Assembly: GCA_018398815.1 (NCBI GenBank)
Contig: CM031626.1
Coordinates: forward strand, 36,969,649 to 37,033,648
DNA length: 64,000 bases
Source: Conus ventricosus
Lineage: Eukaryota; Mollusca; Gastropoda; Neogastropoda; Conidae
Direction: 5' to 3'
Position 1 is the first letter of the stretch, and each line of letters starts with the position of its first letter. Position numbers and translations under genes: made by a program. Shown here piece by piece: positions 23,965 to 36,924 of this stretch. The notes beneath the pieces were generated by a model, which was given only the letters and a program-made list of their open reading frames with translations, was not told the origin of the DNA and ran no database searches.

Positions 23965-25884
23965 TCATCATCTCTTCATTCTCTTCCAGGGGGCCCGTAG
24001 GGAGAGATGAGAGACACTCTCGAAGCCGGGCACCGCCACCCGGGCCCCTGTCCTTGCCTGTCGATCAGCGTAGGGCCTCCATCCGGGCCCATTTTTGATG
24101 TTGTCCTCCAGCATTTGGCTTGTCGTCCCCTTGTCTCCCGCTTCCAGCGTGCCCTGGTGATTTTTTGGGCATGATTTTTTGGGTTGACTGCCGAACCACG
24201 CAGTTCCTTTTTTGCTTTCAAGAGGGGTTCTTGGGGGCCTGAAAGTGATGTTTTTTGGTCCTCCAAGGCTTTTGTCTTCCGGTTTGCCAAGAGATCCGAG
24301 CAAGCGCCTGAAGCATTTAGTTTCAAAATTTGGGATTCCTTGGTGGTTTTGCTGTATGGTCCAGCTTTCGCAGCCAAAAAGCGGTGGACGCCCCAGGGAT
24401 TTACGCTTCATTTTGTAGGAAAGTGATCCCCCTGCTTTTCCCAAGTTTGTTTGCTTTGCCATTGTGCTGTTGCGATCGTTTTGGGGTCTTGTTTTGTTGT
24501 GAGCGCCCGTTTTTGGGTGAGGTGGGCCAAGGTTTTTAAAAGCGCCCATTCTTCAAGCTTTTTGTCCGTTATGTAGATTTCAGCATGGGTGTTGGTTGTG
24601 CTGTTGACAGGCTTTGCTTTTTTCTGTGTCATTCCCATTCCATATGCCCCTGCCTTTTCTTCCGTTCTTTGTAGGTCTTGTAGTTCTTCGTTGCTGCCTC
24701 CATCGGTCGATGTCATCTGCGAACCTCAGATTATTGATGATTCTTCCCCCGATGGAGACAGTGGATGGAAGTCATGGGGGTTTCACGCATGATATTTTCC
24801 GGAAAGAGATTGAACAGTACGGGAGAAAGCGGGGCCCCTTTGCGGCCCCAAATGGGGTCTTGAAGTTCCCCTTTTGGTTTTGTTGGGGGGAAAAACTGCG
24901 CTGTGCGGTGTTATACAGCGCGGAGGTTTGGAGGGCCCCCCTCATGCCAAACTTTCTGGCATTGCCCGCCCCTTGGCCAACCCTGCAAACGCTTTCCAAA
25001 AGTCAATAAATTTGGGGAAAACAGGTCTCTCTGTGTTGCGATGTTTCTCATCGTATCCGGAGGTGAAGTCTGTTCTACTGTGCTTCTGTCCCCTGAATCC
25101 GCTTTTTCTTCCCCCCGGTGTTCTTCCCCTCTTTTTCAGTCGATTAAGATGACTTGAGCATGTTTTTATGGTGGGCTAATGGACTTATGTTCTGTGTTCT
25201 GGCTTGGCGTAGATTTCCCTTTTTGGGCAGGGGGTGATGAGTGTTTGAGTCCTTTTTGGGGGGGCCCACTGTTTTTTTTCCCGATCTTCTGACAAATCGT
25301 GTTATAGAGTGCCAAATTTCCTTCCCCCATTTTTGAGCGCTCTGCGGGAAATATTGTTGCCAGGTGTTTCCCTCCCGGAAAGGCTGCCGATGGTTCTTCC
25401 CTTCTTCTCTCATCCGGGTGTGGTGAGGTTCCCCTTGTGGTTTTGGGCCCCCCTTAAAACAGACTGTGTCTGGCTGTTAGGGTTGTTGTAAAGTTTTTTG
25501 GCAGTACTGTGTCCATTGTTCAAAAACGGAGCTTTCTGTCAGCGCTCCTTGAGGTATCCTCGATGACTGACGATCTGTTTTGCGGGTTTCTTGGTGAGGT
25601 TTTTTTGTGTGGTGAAGGCATGTTTGCTTTTTCCCTTTTCCTCCCTTTCCGATGTTCTCGCACTGTTATTGATCCATTTTCTTTGGCTTCAATCTTTCTT
25701 CTTTAAAAGGGTTTTTGGGTTTTTTTTTCGATATGTGCGGTTTTGTTCAGGGCTGGAATTTTTGTATTCTTCAGTGATTCTTTTGTCGCAGAGGTAAAGG
25801 ATGTCTTTTTTGAGATCCATGCTTGGTTTTCTTCCTCGGGCCCCCAAAGTCCTCCTTTAAAATTTTTGAAGCAAGGGCCCAAAA
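23965..25884 (-). pseudogene. RTE-type non-LTR retrotransposon ORF2, heavily broken
   Basis: Read on the minus strand, fragments of one reverse-transcriptase ORF occur in normal order but in shifting frames. About 25200 has LPKKGNLRQ (finger region). About 24850-24740 has LSPVLFNLF and an IMRET segment (motif B side), and GGSNEELQDL just after the catalytic motif position. About 24420-23968 has LFGCESWTIQ, FETKCFRRLL and an AWFGSQ / GTLEAGDKG / DNIKNG segment, the signature tail of RTE-like elements. No single frame exceeds about 190 codons. Dense single-base indels may be partly sequencing error. Flanks belong to an older repeat, showing that this is an insertion. Confidence 0.8.
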
Positions 25885-26289
25885 TTTCAGGCCAGGAAAC
25901 CATAAAAATATTGGGGAGGTTAAATGAAAATGTCAATATGCAGATTCAAAACTGTCATATAAATTTCCCTTTTTAATGAGACTGCATTTGGGGAAAATCT
26001 TGATGGCACCGGCAGTGGTTCCACAGCCGTACGAACTGGGAAAAAATAAATGTAAGTGGTGTCAATTTTGTGAGGTAGGGTAAACATTGACCGCCTCCTG
26101 GTGTATTTTATTCAATACTAGTTGTTCCTTGGAATATAATTAGTTTAGCTCTCCCTTTGAGAGTTAAGTTTGAAAAAGCTCTTCTTCTTCAAAGGGGGTT
26201 TCCCACTTAATTTCCTCATGTTTTCCCTAGTATTCCAATTTTCTCTGTGTGGTTCCTGTTAGACCGTGTGCTTTTCTGAATCTTTTGGA
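25885..26289 (-). repeat. Older LINE 3' fragment, right part of the interrupted copy
   Basis: Aligns with about 33895-34390: shared CAATACTAGTTGTTCC, TGATGGCACCGGCA and TTTCCTCATG words in the same order. In the better copy the minus strand encodes a reverse transcriptase tail. It runs directly into more satellite at 26290. Confidence 0.7.
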
Positions 26290-26740
26290 GGTTTCAATTT
26301 TTTTTTTCTTCATGGAATATCTCAGAAAGTATTTGGGCCCGTTTTTGAAAATTAGAAGTATTTTGGATTATGGGTCACGGTGATGCCCGATTTTTTAGTT
26401 ACCGTTTTTACCCATTCAAAAGGGCTGTAAAACGGCCTGTACTTTTTTTTCTTTATAGAATATCTCAAAAGTATTGGTGTTTTGTGAACTTAGGGTATTT
26501 CACTAGGTTACGGATGATCCCGGTTTTAGTTTCCGTTACCCCGTTCAACGGCTGAAACGGCATGTAAGCTTTTTTTCTTTATGGTATTCTCAGATGTACT
26601 TGGCCGATCTTTCTAAAATTTGTAAGTTTTCTTTTAGGTCACAGCGAGGCCAATGTTTACCGAAAGCATTCCAAGGGGTTACCCCAGTCCAAGATGGTTT
26701 TTCCTCTTTATGGAATATCTCACGCGTATTCAGGAAAAAA
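26290..26740. repeat. Further copies of the 130-150 bp satellite
   Basis: About three monomers in the same orientation as 23040-23827, with TATCTCA(G)AAAGTATT, GGTCACGGTGATG and CCGTT/AACGG landmarks. Confidence 0.75.
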
Positions 26741-27051
26741 CGGGGGATTTCGTTTATTGCTTTGTTTGTCATTTTTGGTTGTTTTCTTTTTTTGTTCATT
26801 CTGTCTTTTTATTCTCCTTTCTTACTCATTGTTTGTCTTTTGTTTTCTTTTCTTTCTTCCTTTGTCATCCTTTCTTGCGTCTTCATCTCTTCTCTTTTTT
26901 TTTTTTGGAGTTGCTTTCTTGGGATATGATGAGGTTTATCACCATCAGTTTATTTTTTTTTGTACCCCTTGACACGTGTGGCATTTAGTTCTTTTTATCT
27001 TTTTTTTTGTTTCTTCAGTATCATCGTTGATGGTCTTCTTTTTCTTCTTCT

Positions 27052-27085
<34 letters not shown>

Positions 27086-27098
27086 CTCTCTCTCTCTC

Positions 27099-27143
<45 letters not shown>

Positions 27144-28949
27144 CTCTCCTTCTTTTTTTTAATGTTGATAGTTTATCAACGGGGGCACCACAGAATTCCC
27201 CTCCCAAAAAGGGTGGAAACACAGGACTTCTGACATGTTAATTTCACGGTTTAGCGGAGGGTAACTTTAAAGGGAGCCACTGAAAAATGGAGGGGGTGTT
27301 CCTGTGACCTTAAATCCTTGGGTCTGCCCCCCTGACGTTTTCACGTCCTGGTTTGGGGTTCACATGCCAGCCACAGATTTTGAAGTGCTCCCTACCCGAA
27401 CAGGTGTGCGGTAAGTGAGATGGTCGGGGGGGACTTCTCTCTCTCTCTCTCTCTCTCTCTTTTCTCTCTTCTTTCCCCCTCTCTCTCTTCTCTCTCTTTG
27501 TTCGGGGTTGTCCATCTTTTCCGAAAAAAAAGTTGTGGCAGTTGAATTACTTTCGGATGCCGATCGCCCCCTTTCTTCGGTCTTCAAAGACAAATGAAAA
27601 ACTGACATTGTTGCGCCTTGAAAACGATTAAGTTTGTCCCCTTTTCTCCCTCTTATGGCACGTATCCAGAAAATTCCTTCCCGTCATAAAAAATTGCACT
27701 TTTGTTCTGAAAATGGCATTTGTTTGCTTGAACGTGATGTCAAGTCATTTGCTCCTTGCTTCTGTAGGGGTTGTGGGGTTTATTCATTTTTGAAACTGTC
27801 TGATGTTGGGGGGTTTCCCGCCCTGGAATCATTTTCCTCTGTACTGTTTCCAGAAATGATCCCGCACATTTAGGAATTGCACCCATTCGTTGTGAAGAAA
27901 TGCTGGGGAGTTTAATCCCCATGTGTGTAGTTGGAGGAGTCAATGCCGTGCAAACGTTGGGTTGACCAAATGGCCGGGGTTTTATCCACATCTCCCCGGA
28001 GAGGAGCCAAATAAAGAGAATGGCAGCGTTTCAAGATGAGCACTTTCACGAGGTGTTTGTGTGGATTCAATATATATGTGAGTTTTTAAAATTTTTGGGC
28101 CCCCCTTTAGCTCCCTTTAAACACGGGAAGCGAATGACACAGTCCACTGTGGGAAGGACGCTGGAATATGAAACAGTTGATTTGGCCCCAAAAAGATTGA
28201 CTAACCTGGTCTGGTTGACACATCATCCCACCTTCCTTTAACCCACGGCACCCCACCGATCGCCTCACCGTCTCGACAAAAAGGGGAAAAGACAACCAGC
28301 ACCCCTTTCCCCTTTTTGCGGTTTGTGTCGTTTGGGAAGAAAGTTATTTATTCTCGCAATCAAGACTGCAAAAAGGGGGATGGCCAAAGGTTGGGGAAAG
28401 TGTGGCCTCTGACCCGGGGGGCCCGACATAGCCTAGCCAGGTTCTCCAAGAGAAAGAAGAGCTAGGAGTTTGCCTTTTCGTAACGCCGCCCATTTACAGG
28501 GGGAGGCACACATCGTTCACTTTAAGATAATACAAAGGGTTCTTTTAAAATTTAACCAAAAAACGCTCCCCCTTGGAACAGTATGAGCCGAGAGGGCGAG
28601 GGTATGACGTGAATCCTCGGCACACTTGCCTTTGAGTCCCCTCCAACAGCTTATTTAGAACGGGTTTTTCTTGGACTACGCATGTACATTTCCCCTTACT
28701 CAAACACAGTGACACTCTAGGGCTAGTTCGATCGTGTTATTCTCCTGCAGAGAATGGCGCTGCTTTAGCTTCAGGAAAAAAGCTGCTTCACAACCATTTC
28801 TCCTCCCCGCCCCTTTAGGCCCCCCAGGGGAAAGAAATGGTCACCAACAGTGGGGTGTACAGTGTTGTCAAGCAAATGAGGGTGAACGGAAACATTTTAG
28901 GATCCCTTTTGACTGTGGACAAACAGACAGTGCCCCCGGTGGCCACCTG
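26741..28949. other. T-rich and low-complexity region without recognisable gene
   Basis: Begins T-rich (26741-27050), then holds two simple tracts listed separately or near 27435-27500 (CT). From 27510 to 28949 only motif-free short frames occur. Sequence quality appears low. Confidence 0.5.
27053..27150. repeat. (C)n followed by (CT)n tract
   Basis: About 29 C residues, then about 60 bp of CT dinucleotides with TTT interruptions. Confidence 0.95.
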
Positions 28950-29995
28950 TCCCTGATGTCAACGGCAGTGTTCCGATGCCCCTGCTATCCTGGTGTCAAC
29001 ACTCTGCCCCTGAGTCCCTTCTACCCCGAGTATCTTCGCTCGTCCCTGGGTCCACTCTTCCCGGGGGTTTACGCTGGTGTCCACTTGGCGTTCCCGGTGT
29101 CCAATGGGGGCCCCGGTGGTGTCTTTGGTGACCACGCTGCTCCTGGTGCCATGGGTGTCCATAAATTTTGTCCCCCGGTCCACGCTGGGTCCTGATGTCC
29201 CCGTGGTGTCCCTGATGTCTACGCTGGTTCTTTTTGGTGTTTACATGGTGTTTTCACTGGTGTACCGATGTCCCCGCTGGTTCCCTGGTGGTTCTTGATG
29301 TTCATGCTGGTTTTTCTATGGTGTGTCTCTGATGCCCGCTTGTGTCCCCGGTGTCCCCGCTGGGGTTTCTGATGTCCCCACTGGTTCCTACTGTTTCACC
29401 TGGTGTTTACACTGGTGTCCATTTGCCACAGGTCCTCATACTGGTGTTTGCACGGTGTTTACTGTTGTTAATGCTGGTGTCGATGGGGTTGATGCCCCGT
29501 GGTTCCCCTACTGGTGTTCACGCTGGTGTCCCCGAAGTCCCCGTGGTGTCCCCGATGTCTAAAGGGTTCCCCCCATGAGTTCATATGGGGTTTGCACTGG
29601 TGTCCCTGATGTTCACATGGTTCCCCTATGGTGTCTCGCCCCGTGTTTTTTCCCCGGGGTTCCCGGTTTCCCATGTGTGTCGTGTGTCCCGTAATGTCAA
29701 TGTTGTATCCCCGTGTTCCTGGAGTCTGCCCGGTGTTCCGCTGGTGTCCACACTAGTGCTTTGCCCCCGCTGTGCCTGTGCTCAGTTACTCCTGGTGTCC
29801 CCGCTGGGTCGACACTGGGGGCTTTTGATGTTCACATGGTGCCATGATGCTCGTTTTCTCCGGTGTTCCCCTGGTGCACACGCGGCGTTACTCCTGGTGT
29901 CTACGCTGGTGCCCGTGGAGTTTTACAGAGGTGTCCCTTATGTCCATGGTGGTGCCCCTTCGTCCCAAAGGGGGTCCTGGTGTCCACACTGTCTG
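28950..29995. repeat. Degenerate GTGTCC-type minisatellite, about 1 kb
   Basis: Loose tandem array of phrases such as CTGGTGTCC, CTGATGTC, CACGCTGGTGTCC and CCCGTGGTGTCC with period multiples near 12-15 bp. The Val/Ser-rich frames (for example 29585-30013) arise from the repeat. There is a strong C/G strand asymmetry. Confidence 0.85.
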
Positions 29996-30331
29996 GTGTT
30001 TGTGGTCGTTTGACGCTTTTAACACCCCGTGAGATGATATTCTAGTGACTTTAAGAGAAACGAAAAGATTTTTGGGGAATTCAGTGCGTCTCACAGCACT
30101 TACTTGCGAGTGTCAGTACAGTTTATCGTCAGCAGCTGACCGCTATCCCGTTCCCCCCGTTCCCCCCCTATCTATAAGTCAAAATAAAAATCCCGTCAAC
30201 ATTTTTTTAAACAATTATGTCCTTGGCCGTCCCGATGGGTTTGGGAACCCGTTCTATAAAACCCCACAGATGGGGGTAGACCAGATAACTCCTTCTGAAG
30301 GCAGCCAAAAAACCAAAAAGCTTTCCTTTTC

Positions 30332-30358
30332 GGGGGGGGGGGGGGGGGGGGGGGGGGG
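30332..30358. repeat. G homopolymer, about 27 bp
   Basis: Uninterrupted G run preceded by a single C; polymorphic or miscalled length likely. Confidence 0.95.
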
Positions 30359-31039
30359 AGAAGAAAGTGTTTTTCACTGGGCTTGAGACTCCTATACTTC
30401 AGGGTGTGACACGAAATGAGTCAAAAGAAGAAAACAACAGCAAAGACAACAGCCAGTCGGGACATCAAAAAAGGCAAGGCATGTTACTGAATGTTCCCCA
30501 AGTGGGATGGGTCCGCAGCCTGACTCTTTACAAAAAACCCGTAATCACCCAGGGCTGGCCCTGGCTGTCATTAAAAACTCGTCCCTTTTTCGTCTTGCAT
30601 TGCAAACAAGCGCTTAGTTTATTTGTACTATTAAAATGAAGGTTACGCACAATTTATGACCCCGTTTTCAGTTTTTTCTTTCCGTTATGAGCAGTTTTCT
30701 TACAGAAACATTTCGTTGATTTCCCTGTTCACCTTTTCCCTCCCTTTATGTTTATTTTTTCCCGGGTTAAAGTTTCAGGAAAGTTTATACGACTATCGGT
30801 GGCGTGGCTTTTTTGTAAGGAAAGTATAGAATGCGATAAATTTCGTTTTGTTGAGATTATTTAATATGTAATTTTTAAATGTGGTGCAATAATCATAGCA
30901 TATACTTTTCCCCCATCAAAAAAGCCCTTTTGCGGAAATGGATTTCAATGGTATAAAATATTTTGAACAAGTATTTCGATTTTGGAAAAGGTTTTTGGGG
31001 ATTACCCTTTGATAATTATGGGGGTTTCATGCCAGGACT

Positions 31040-32300
31040 GGGAATTCCCAAAGCAACATTCTCTTTTCCCTTTGATTTCTCCTTTTACGATAAAAATGTA
31101 CCAGGGTCCAATATCAAAAAACTCTAAAGATGGTATAAAAAAGATTTTTGGGATTATTTGATAAAATTGTGCGAAAAATGTTCCCTTTTTAATACTAAAT
31201 GGGTCTTTTGGAGAATGAAAGGTGGTTCTTATTTTTGTAATGGGTTTAAGCGTCTTGATTATTCTTGGTGTCCGCGTCTGCTTTTAAATGTGTTAATGAA
31301 ATTTCGTGTTTTTTCCAAGAATTGAAGCCCAAAAAAATGCTGTGGGTAAGCTTTTAATGCCAAAACAACTTTAAAGACTTATGACTTACCAGAAAACTAT
31401 TATTTTAGAAAAATTTTTCTGGGACCAAGACAAAGTGAATGAATATACAGGACACTTGTTCAGAAGAAGCAAAAATCCCCCCCTTTATTTAAACATTGTA
31501 TTTAAAAGTTCGATGTGATCTTGCCATTGTAAAATTTAGTGAAGATTTACCTTGTAGCCAATGCATGAAAAAGTGTTTGCAAAAGGCATGCCTTTAAAAC
31601 CATGGTTTGATGCGAATGTGAACTTAAAGTCAAAGGTGTGTCTCTCTTTGGACTTGTTATAGTATAACAAAAAGTGAAAAAAGAAAAAAAATCAGAAAAA
31701 CATTAATAAAGATAGGCGACAAGTAAAAAAAAAACTTTTGAAATTTAAAAGATAAAAGACAAACAAAAAGAAAAAACCGTCACTTTTGGGTTCTTGAAGC
31801 AAACGAAAAGGGCCCAAAAAAATTTTATGGAACAATTAAAACTAGAATCAGCAAAAGTTGGGAGACAATACAATTTCAAAAAAAACACTGGTACGACCCT
31901 TTCCAACTGTGTTTAATTTGAAAAAAGGTTTTGATTACAGAATAGATCGGATAAGTTGATTTTTGGTGTTGACGTGTTAGATATTCAAATTTAGGTGTCT
32001 ATACAGATGTAGAAATTATGTACGAGGTAAGATGCATTCAAAGTTTAAAATGGGGAAAGCTGTGGACCTGATGAGTTCAGTGTGAGTTCTTAAAATGGTT
32101 CCCAACATTTCGTTTTTGACAAAAATTTTTAATAACTTATGTATGCTGGGCGTTTCCCCTGCTGGGCTGTTACTTTCGACCTTTAAAAAAAAGGGGTATT
32201 AACTCGCTGTACTATAGAAGCATTTTTTTCCGAATATTAGCAGTAAATATAACTTATTTTCTTAACAAACGAAATTTAAAGAGTTGGGTGGAAAAAAAAA
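31040..32300 (+). pseudogene. Strongly decayed LINE, probable endonuclease-to-finger region
   Basis: Pieces in different plus-strand frames recall a LINE: GFKRLDYSWCPR (about 31240), like the RxDYfxxS endonuclease segment; KPWFDANV (about 31605), like the PWFD motif between endonuclease and reverse transcriptase; KGPKKFYGTI (about 31815); and LKWGKAVDL with FLTKIFNNLCMLGVSP (about 32050-32160), like the start of the reverse transcriptase. Stops and shifts are frequent. The call rests on motif order only. Confidence 0.45.
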
Positions 32301-33638
32301 ACCTAAATGAATCAAAGCAGGATTTAGAAAAAAAATTTAGTATGGTGACCAAATTTTTACTTTTTTGTCATTATACCAAAACGTTTCTATGTAAGAAATT
32401 GTTGCTGCATTCTGTATTAAAAACCCTACCCCATGGCCTAAAAAAGAGACTATAAACCTGTCAGCGTGAGAGAGTGTTCAACAAATTTTCAGCGTAGAAA
32501 ACCAGGAGGCCTGCAAACAAGTGGTTTCAAATTTTAAATTCAATACAACCCAGCAACAAAAACAAATAAAAGAAGAAAAATGGAAAAAAAAAATTTATAT
32601 GTATAACCCCCCCTACGCGGGAAGTCAAAAAAAACATAGGGAAAGAATTTTTCAAAAAACCCAACAATTCATTTCCAAAAGAAACAAAAATGTCAAAAAA
32701 ATTTTTAAAAAAAACTGTCAAACTATGTTCATGTATGCCCAACCCCAAAAAAATAATTTACGCATCCAACAAAATGAAAATCAACAAGCAAAAAGGGTGA
32801 GGAAAAGGGAAAACTTGCAATTTTCACCAGAAAGGGGCAGGCCCCAAAAAAATAAATGTTTCACAACAACTTGTATACCGGCTCTTGACATCGAAATGAA
32901 AAGAAACCTAATGGGATCACTGAAAACACTTCAAAAACCCGTATGCAAACCCCAAACGTCATTTTTAAAGAAAAAAATTAAAAACCAACAGAATGAGCAA
33001 AAATATCTGGAACTTAAAGACCAAAAACAAGTACATATCCTGGAAAAATTTTTGTCGAAAGCGATGTACCTACACCCGGGTTTGTGTGTGTGTTTTTGTG
33101 ATTGTGTGCGTGTGTGTGTGCTGTTTTGCGCTCAGTTAAGCATGTAGAAATGTTTTGGTGTGGTTTGGAAGATTGTTTTTGTTGGGTTTTCATATTGGTT
33201 TTTCCTTTTTTATTTTTTTTTCTTTATTGTAAGCGTTAGGGCTTTTAAAGATTAGGGCAAGAAAAAGCAATTATTATTATTATTATAAAATCATAAAAAG
33301 AGCATCCCTACGCAATGTTTCCCCAAAAAAGGGGAACCTTGTTTACTGAAAAATGGTTAAAACTATGCAAAACCCCCTTAGCAACTTTTTAAAACCAAAA
33401 AAGAAATAGAAACAAATGCAGGGATAAATGGAAATCGTTGTTTTTGAATACACCCAAAACAAAAAATCACCTGAACCGCCCCAAAAAACACGTGCAGCAA
33501 CCCGCACGTGCAAAAACCCCAAACGGGCGCCCACTCGCTATATACATCGGCGGTGGGCATACCAAAAACCATCCTGATGAAGCGCCAACGCGCTCGAAAC
33601 AAATTGTAGATTACTCCCTTTTAAAAACCTTATTTTAA
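32301..33638. other. A-rich region without recognisable gene
   Basis: Very A-rich on the plus strand. The 208-codon frame at 32521-33147 is Lys/Gln/Asn-rich only because of composition and carries no motif. Confidence 0.5.
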
Positions 33639-33713
33639 AAATATATATATATATATATATTTATATTATATATATATATTTATATATATATTTATATATA
33701 TATATATATATAT
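33639..33713. repeat. (AT)n tract
   Basis: About 75 bp of AT dinucleotides with TTT interruptions. Confidence 0.97.
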
Positions 33714-33734
33714 ACTATTTATCTTCTTGTTATT

Positions 33735-34510
33735 CTCAGAGATGGTTTCATCAGAAACGTGGTAGGTCACAGCGCGCTGTTAAAAAGCTCAAATAAAATA
33801 CAAACCCTTACTATAAGCCTGGCGGACTCGCCTGTTGGCCCCTTGGGGCAAATTTTGGCAACATGGGGGTCGCACACGCTATTCAAAAAAAGTTTTTAAA
33901 GCAATGCCCAGATCAGGCCCCAGGTTGGAACCATAAAATATCTGGGGAAGTTAAAATAGAAAATCGTTCAACATGCAGATCTCTAAAACTGTCGTACTCA
34001 ATTTGATTTTAAATGAGACTGCACCTGTTGGCAACTTGATGGCACCGGCAAGCGAGCTTCCACAGCCGGACAGATCTAGGATTAAACTGAAGTAAGTTGT
34101 GTCAATATTTGATGCAGGTATGGCATAGCATTGACCGCCACTCTGGTGCTTCTTTTTATTCAATACTAGTTGTTCCATTGGGATATTAATTTGTTAGCTC
34201 TGCCTTTTGGACGAGATATTATGTTTGATTAGCTCTTGTCTCTTTAAGGGTTTCCATTCTAATTTCCTCATGGTTCTTCTAGTATTCCCTAATCTTGATA
34301 TGGTTCCTGTTACGAACCGTGCTGCTCTCTTCTGAATCTTTTCGAGGTTATCAATATCCTTTAGATGGAAGGTTCCCTGAACTGAGCAACAATATTCCTG
34401 TACTGGTCTAACCAGTGTTTTATAGCAGTCGTCCTTAACCTTTTGGTGGCAGTCGTTGATATTCTGTATAGAAAGCTAAGATGCTGGCTTTACTTACATA
34501 CTAATGGAAA
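33735..34510 (-). pseudogene. Jockey/CR1-like LINE 3' fragment, uninterrupted copy
   Basis: The minus strand reads TLVRPVQEYC, DIDNLEKIQKRAARFVTG and NTRRTMRKLEWKPLKRQEL: the region just after the reverse transcriptase palm in Jockey/CR1-like elements. The frame is open from about 34440 to 34200 and then interrupted. Downstream, 33735-33895 aligns with 23828-23960, which fixes the original layout of the copy split by the RTE insertion at 23965-25884. Confidence 0.75.
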
Positions 34511-36046
34511 CGTTCTTTCCATTGATCCGACACAATCTATTAATCACGCTAAATTACTTTGCGCATTGGTTTCTTTTAAGAATAGTTATATGAATAGTAT
34601 ATTCTGATCTAGTTGTGTGAGGTTAAGTACTATACCCAACACTTGGCACTTCCCGGGGAGAAATTGAGAACTTTGCATGAGTGTGAGACACAAGACTCCA
34701 TATAAGACCCTGTTTTAGAGATGTGCCACCCGAATGTGATCTATTGAATTTATGAGGGAGGTTCACTTCCTTTTTTACGGAGGTAATTTTTTAACAATAT
34801 TTTCCGGTGTTTTTGGAAAACGCATGTTTTTAAAGAGTTGTGTGAATGAGTTTTTTACTTCTTTTAAGATTGGCTTGTGAGTTCGACTTCCGGTTGACAG
34901 CCTTGACATGTGCTACTGAAGTTAGACATAGTCTGCCAACAAAAGGAAAATGCACTATTCACTCGTTGCTTTCGTCCAGCCATCCGGCCATATTCCCTCA
35001 TCGATGCTGTTGCGGACTGCTGTGAACTCTCGATTCAGATTACGTGACATGGGGACGTATCCTGGTCACGTGACCGAATCAGTGAGGGCTTTAAACCGGG
35101 AGGCAAGATGTAGTGGCCCCAGGTCCCTGTTGAGCGGGGAAGGGAGGCGGGCGGCGGGGGGGGGGTTGGTGGTCTGCGTTGTTGTGCCTCCTTGACCCCT
35201 CGATGGACACTTGTGTGTGTGTGTGTGTGTGTGTGTGGGGTTGTGTGTGTGTGTTGTGTGTGCGAGCGCCGCGCGCGTCCACTTTACTTTTGTTAAAACT
35301 GTGTCCTGAGAGGAAGTGTTGTGTTGTGTGTGTGCGAGTACGTGCGCTGCGAGCTCACGTGCTTTCTTACTTTTTGTTAAAGCTGTAGTCCAGATAGACG
35401 TTTACTGTAATATGTTATGTGTATATGTTTTTTTCTGTAAGTAATGTTGTGTGTGTGTGTACAGCATACCTATTTAAATACATGGTAAGTGTGCCCCGTA
35501 GTAAAGCTTTACCACGTACTACTTTTGTGCTTCGCACTATACTATCTTTATGCAGCGCTGTATTCAGTGCGAAAGCATGGGGTTTCAATAAACTGTTAAT
35601 TAAAAAACCCCCCCGAGATTTCTGTATGAAATTTTTTTTGTACAAATTATGGGGGGACGAAACTGCAGGGGTTGCAGTCGTTGGATGCTATTTTATGCAT
35701 CAATACTAAAAAGTATTTTGTGTTTTAACATGTGAAGTAGGGTAGTTCTGAATCATTGATAAACAGTCTCACTCATTCGTTTTATTATTTGACGGCTTTC
35801 TTGTTAAACTGAAGAGGGACAGCAAAAGGCTGCTGTACCTGTCATTTTGAATACGCAATGGTCAGTAATATTTTTCTTATTGTAAAGCAAGGGAATGTCT
35901 GCGCTTTTGATGAAGTTCTGTATCCATTGGAGTCAGTGGCATGGTGACCACTTCGCCCCAGTGTGCCAAAATTGTTTGAAGATGAAATTAGGATATCAGT
36001 TATTGGATCGTTCTGTAGTGTTGTTCGGGAGTTACTACGGAATGCC
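34511..36046. other. No recognisable gene; TG-rich patches
   Basis: Includes imperfect (TG)n at about 35213-35260 and 35315-35340. Otherwise motif-free short frames up to the LTR start at 36047. Confidence 0.5.
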
Positions 36047-36888
36047 TGTCAAACTCGGTGTATGTCAGTGGAGGAGGGACTAGCGCACAGCCCAAACACA
36101 CTCACGCTTGCTTACAATCTCATTCATATATCATGCATTCGTCACATCATACCACTAGCGTAAAGTCTATAACTTTTCTACCATCTGATCATAGAAAACA
36201 TCAAATGGCATGGAATCAAACAAAATAAATAGTCCTCTTTCCTTGAACTTCACAAACCATTTATCTAAATCATCTTAAGCTAACCGGGAATTAAGAGATT
36301 ATCTACTTTTCCTGGCCAGGTGATCTTAAACTATTTACGAATCACTGTCTTTCATTTTCTTCTTTTTCTTTTTTTATTCTTTTCACTGTCACTTTCACAA
36401 AAACCAATACGAACAACTGCTGGCACTGGTCAGGTTGGGACCACTGGCTTTGGGTCATAGTTTAGACTGCTGGGTTGGTCGGTTTAGACTGCTGGCATGG
36501 TAGGTTACTGGCGTTGGCCTGAGAAAAGTGGCGCGCCAGGGTATGACGTCGAACCCGGTTCAAGTCGTACAGGACTATCATACTGACATTGATCTGCTCT
36601 CTTTCTTTCTTGCTGCATTAACGCATTGCACTCTCTCTCTCTCTCTTGCTTGTCTGCTCTATCAGATGGACATGGTTGCTTTTCTTTCCTTTTCTTTTTC
36701 TTTTTTTTTTTTTCTTCATCAGTAGCAAACTCTCTTCTAACATCTCTCCTTAGTCCTTCTCTGCGACTCTATTAGTGCTTAATGCTTCCACCGGTGTCTC
36801 TTGATCCTCTCATTCTCTCACCTTTTCTCTCGAGCAGAGGACTACTCTCAGAACCTCTCTCTCTCTCTCTCTGTCTGTCTGTTCTGTT

Positions 36889-36924
<36 letters not shown>

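Noticed and set aside
29585..30013. 142-codon Val/Ser/Pro-rich frame
   Set aside because: Derived from the GTGTCC minisatellite; no conserved domain.
32521..33147. 208-codon Lys/Asn-rich frame
   Set aside because: Base composition is extremely A-rich, which depletes few stops on this frame by chance; no motif, and the surrounding sequence quality is low.
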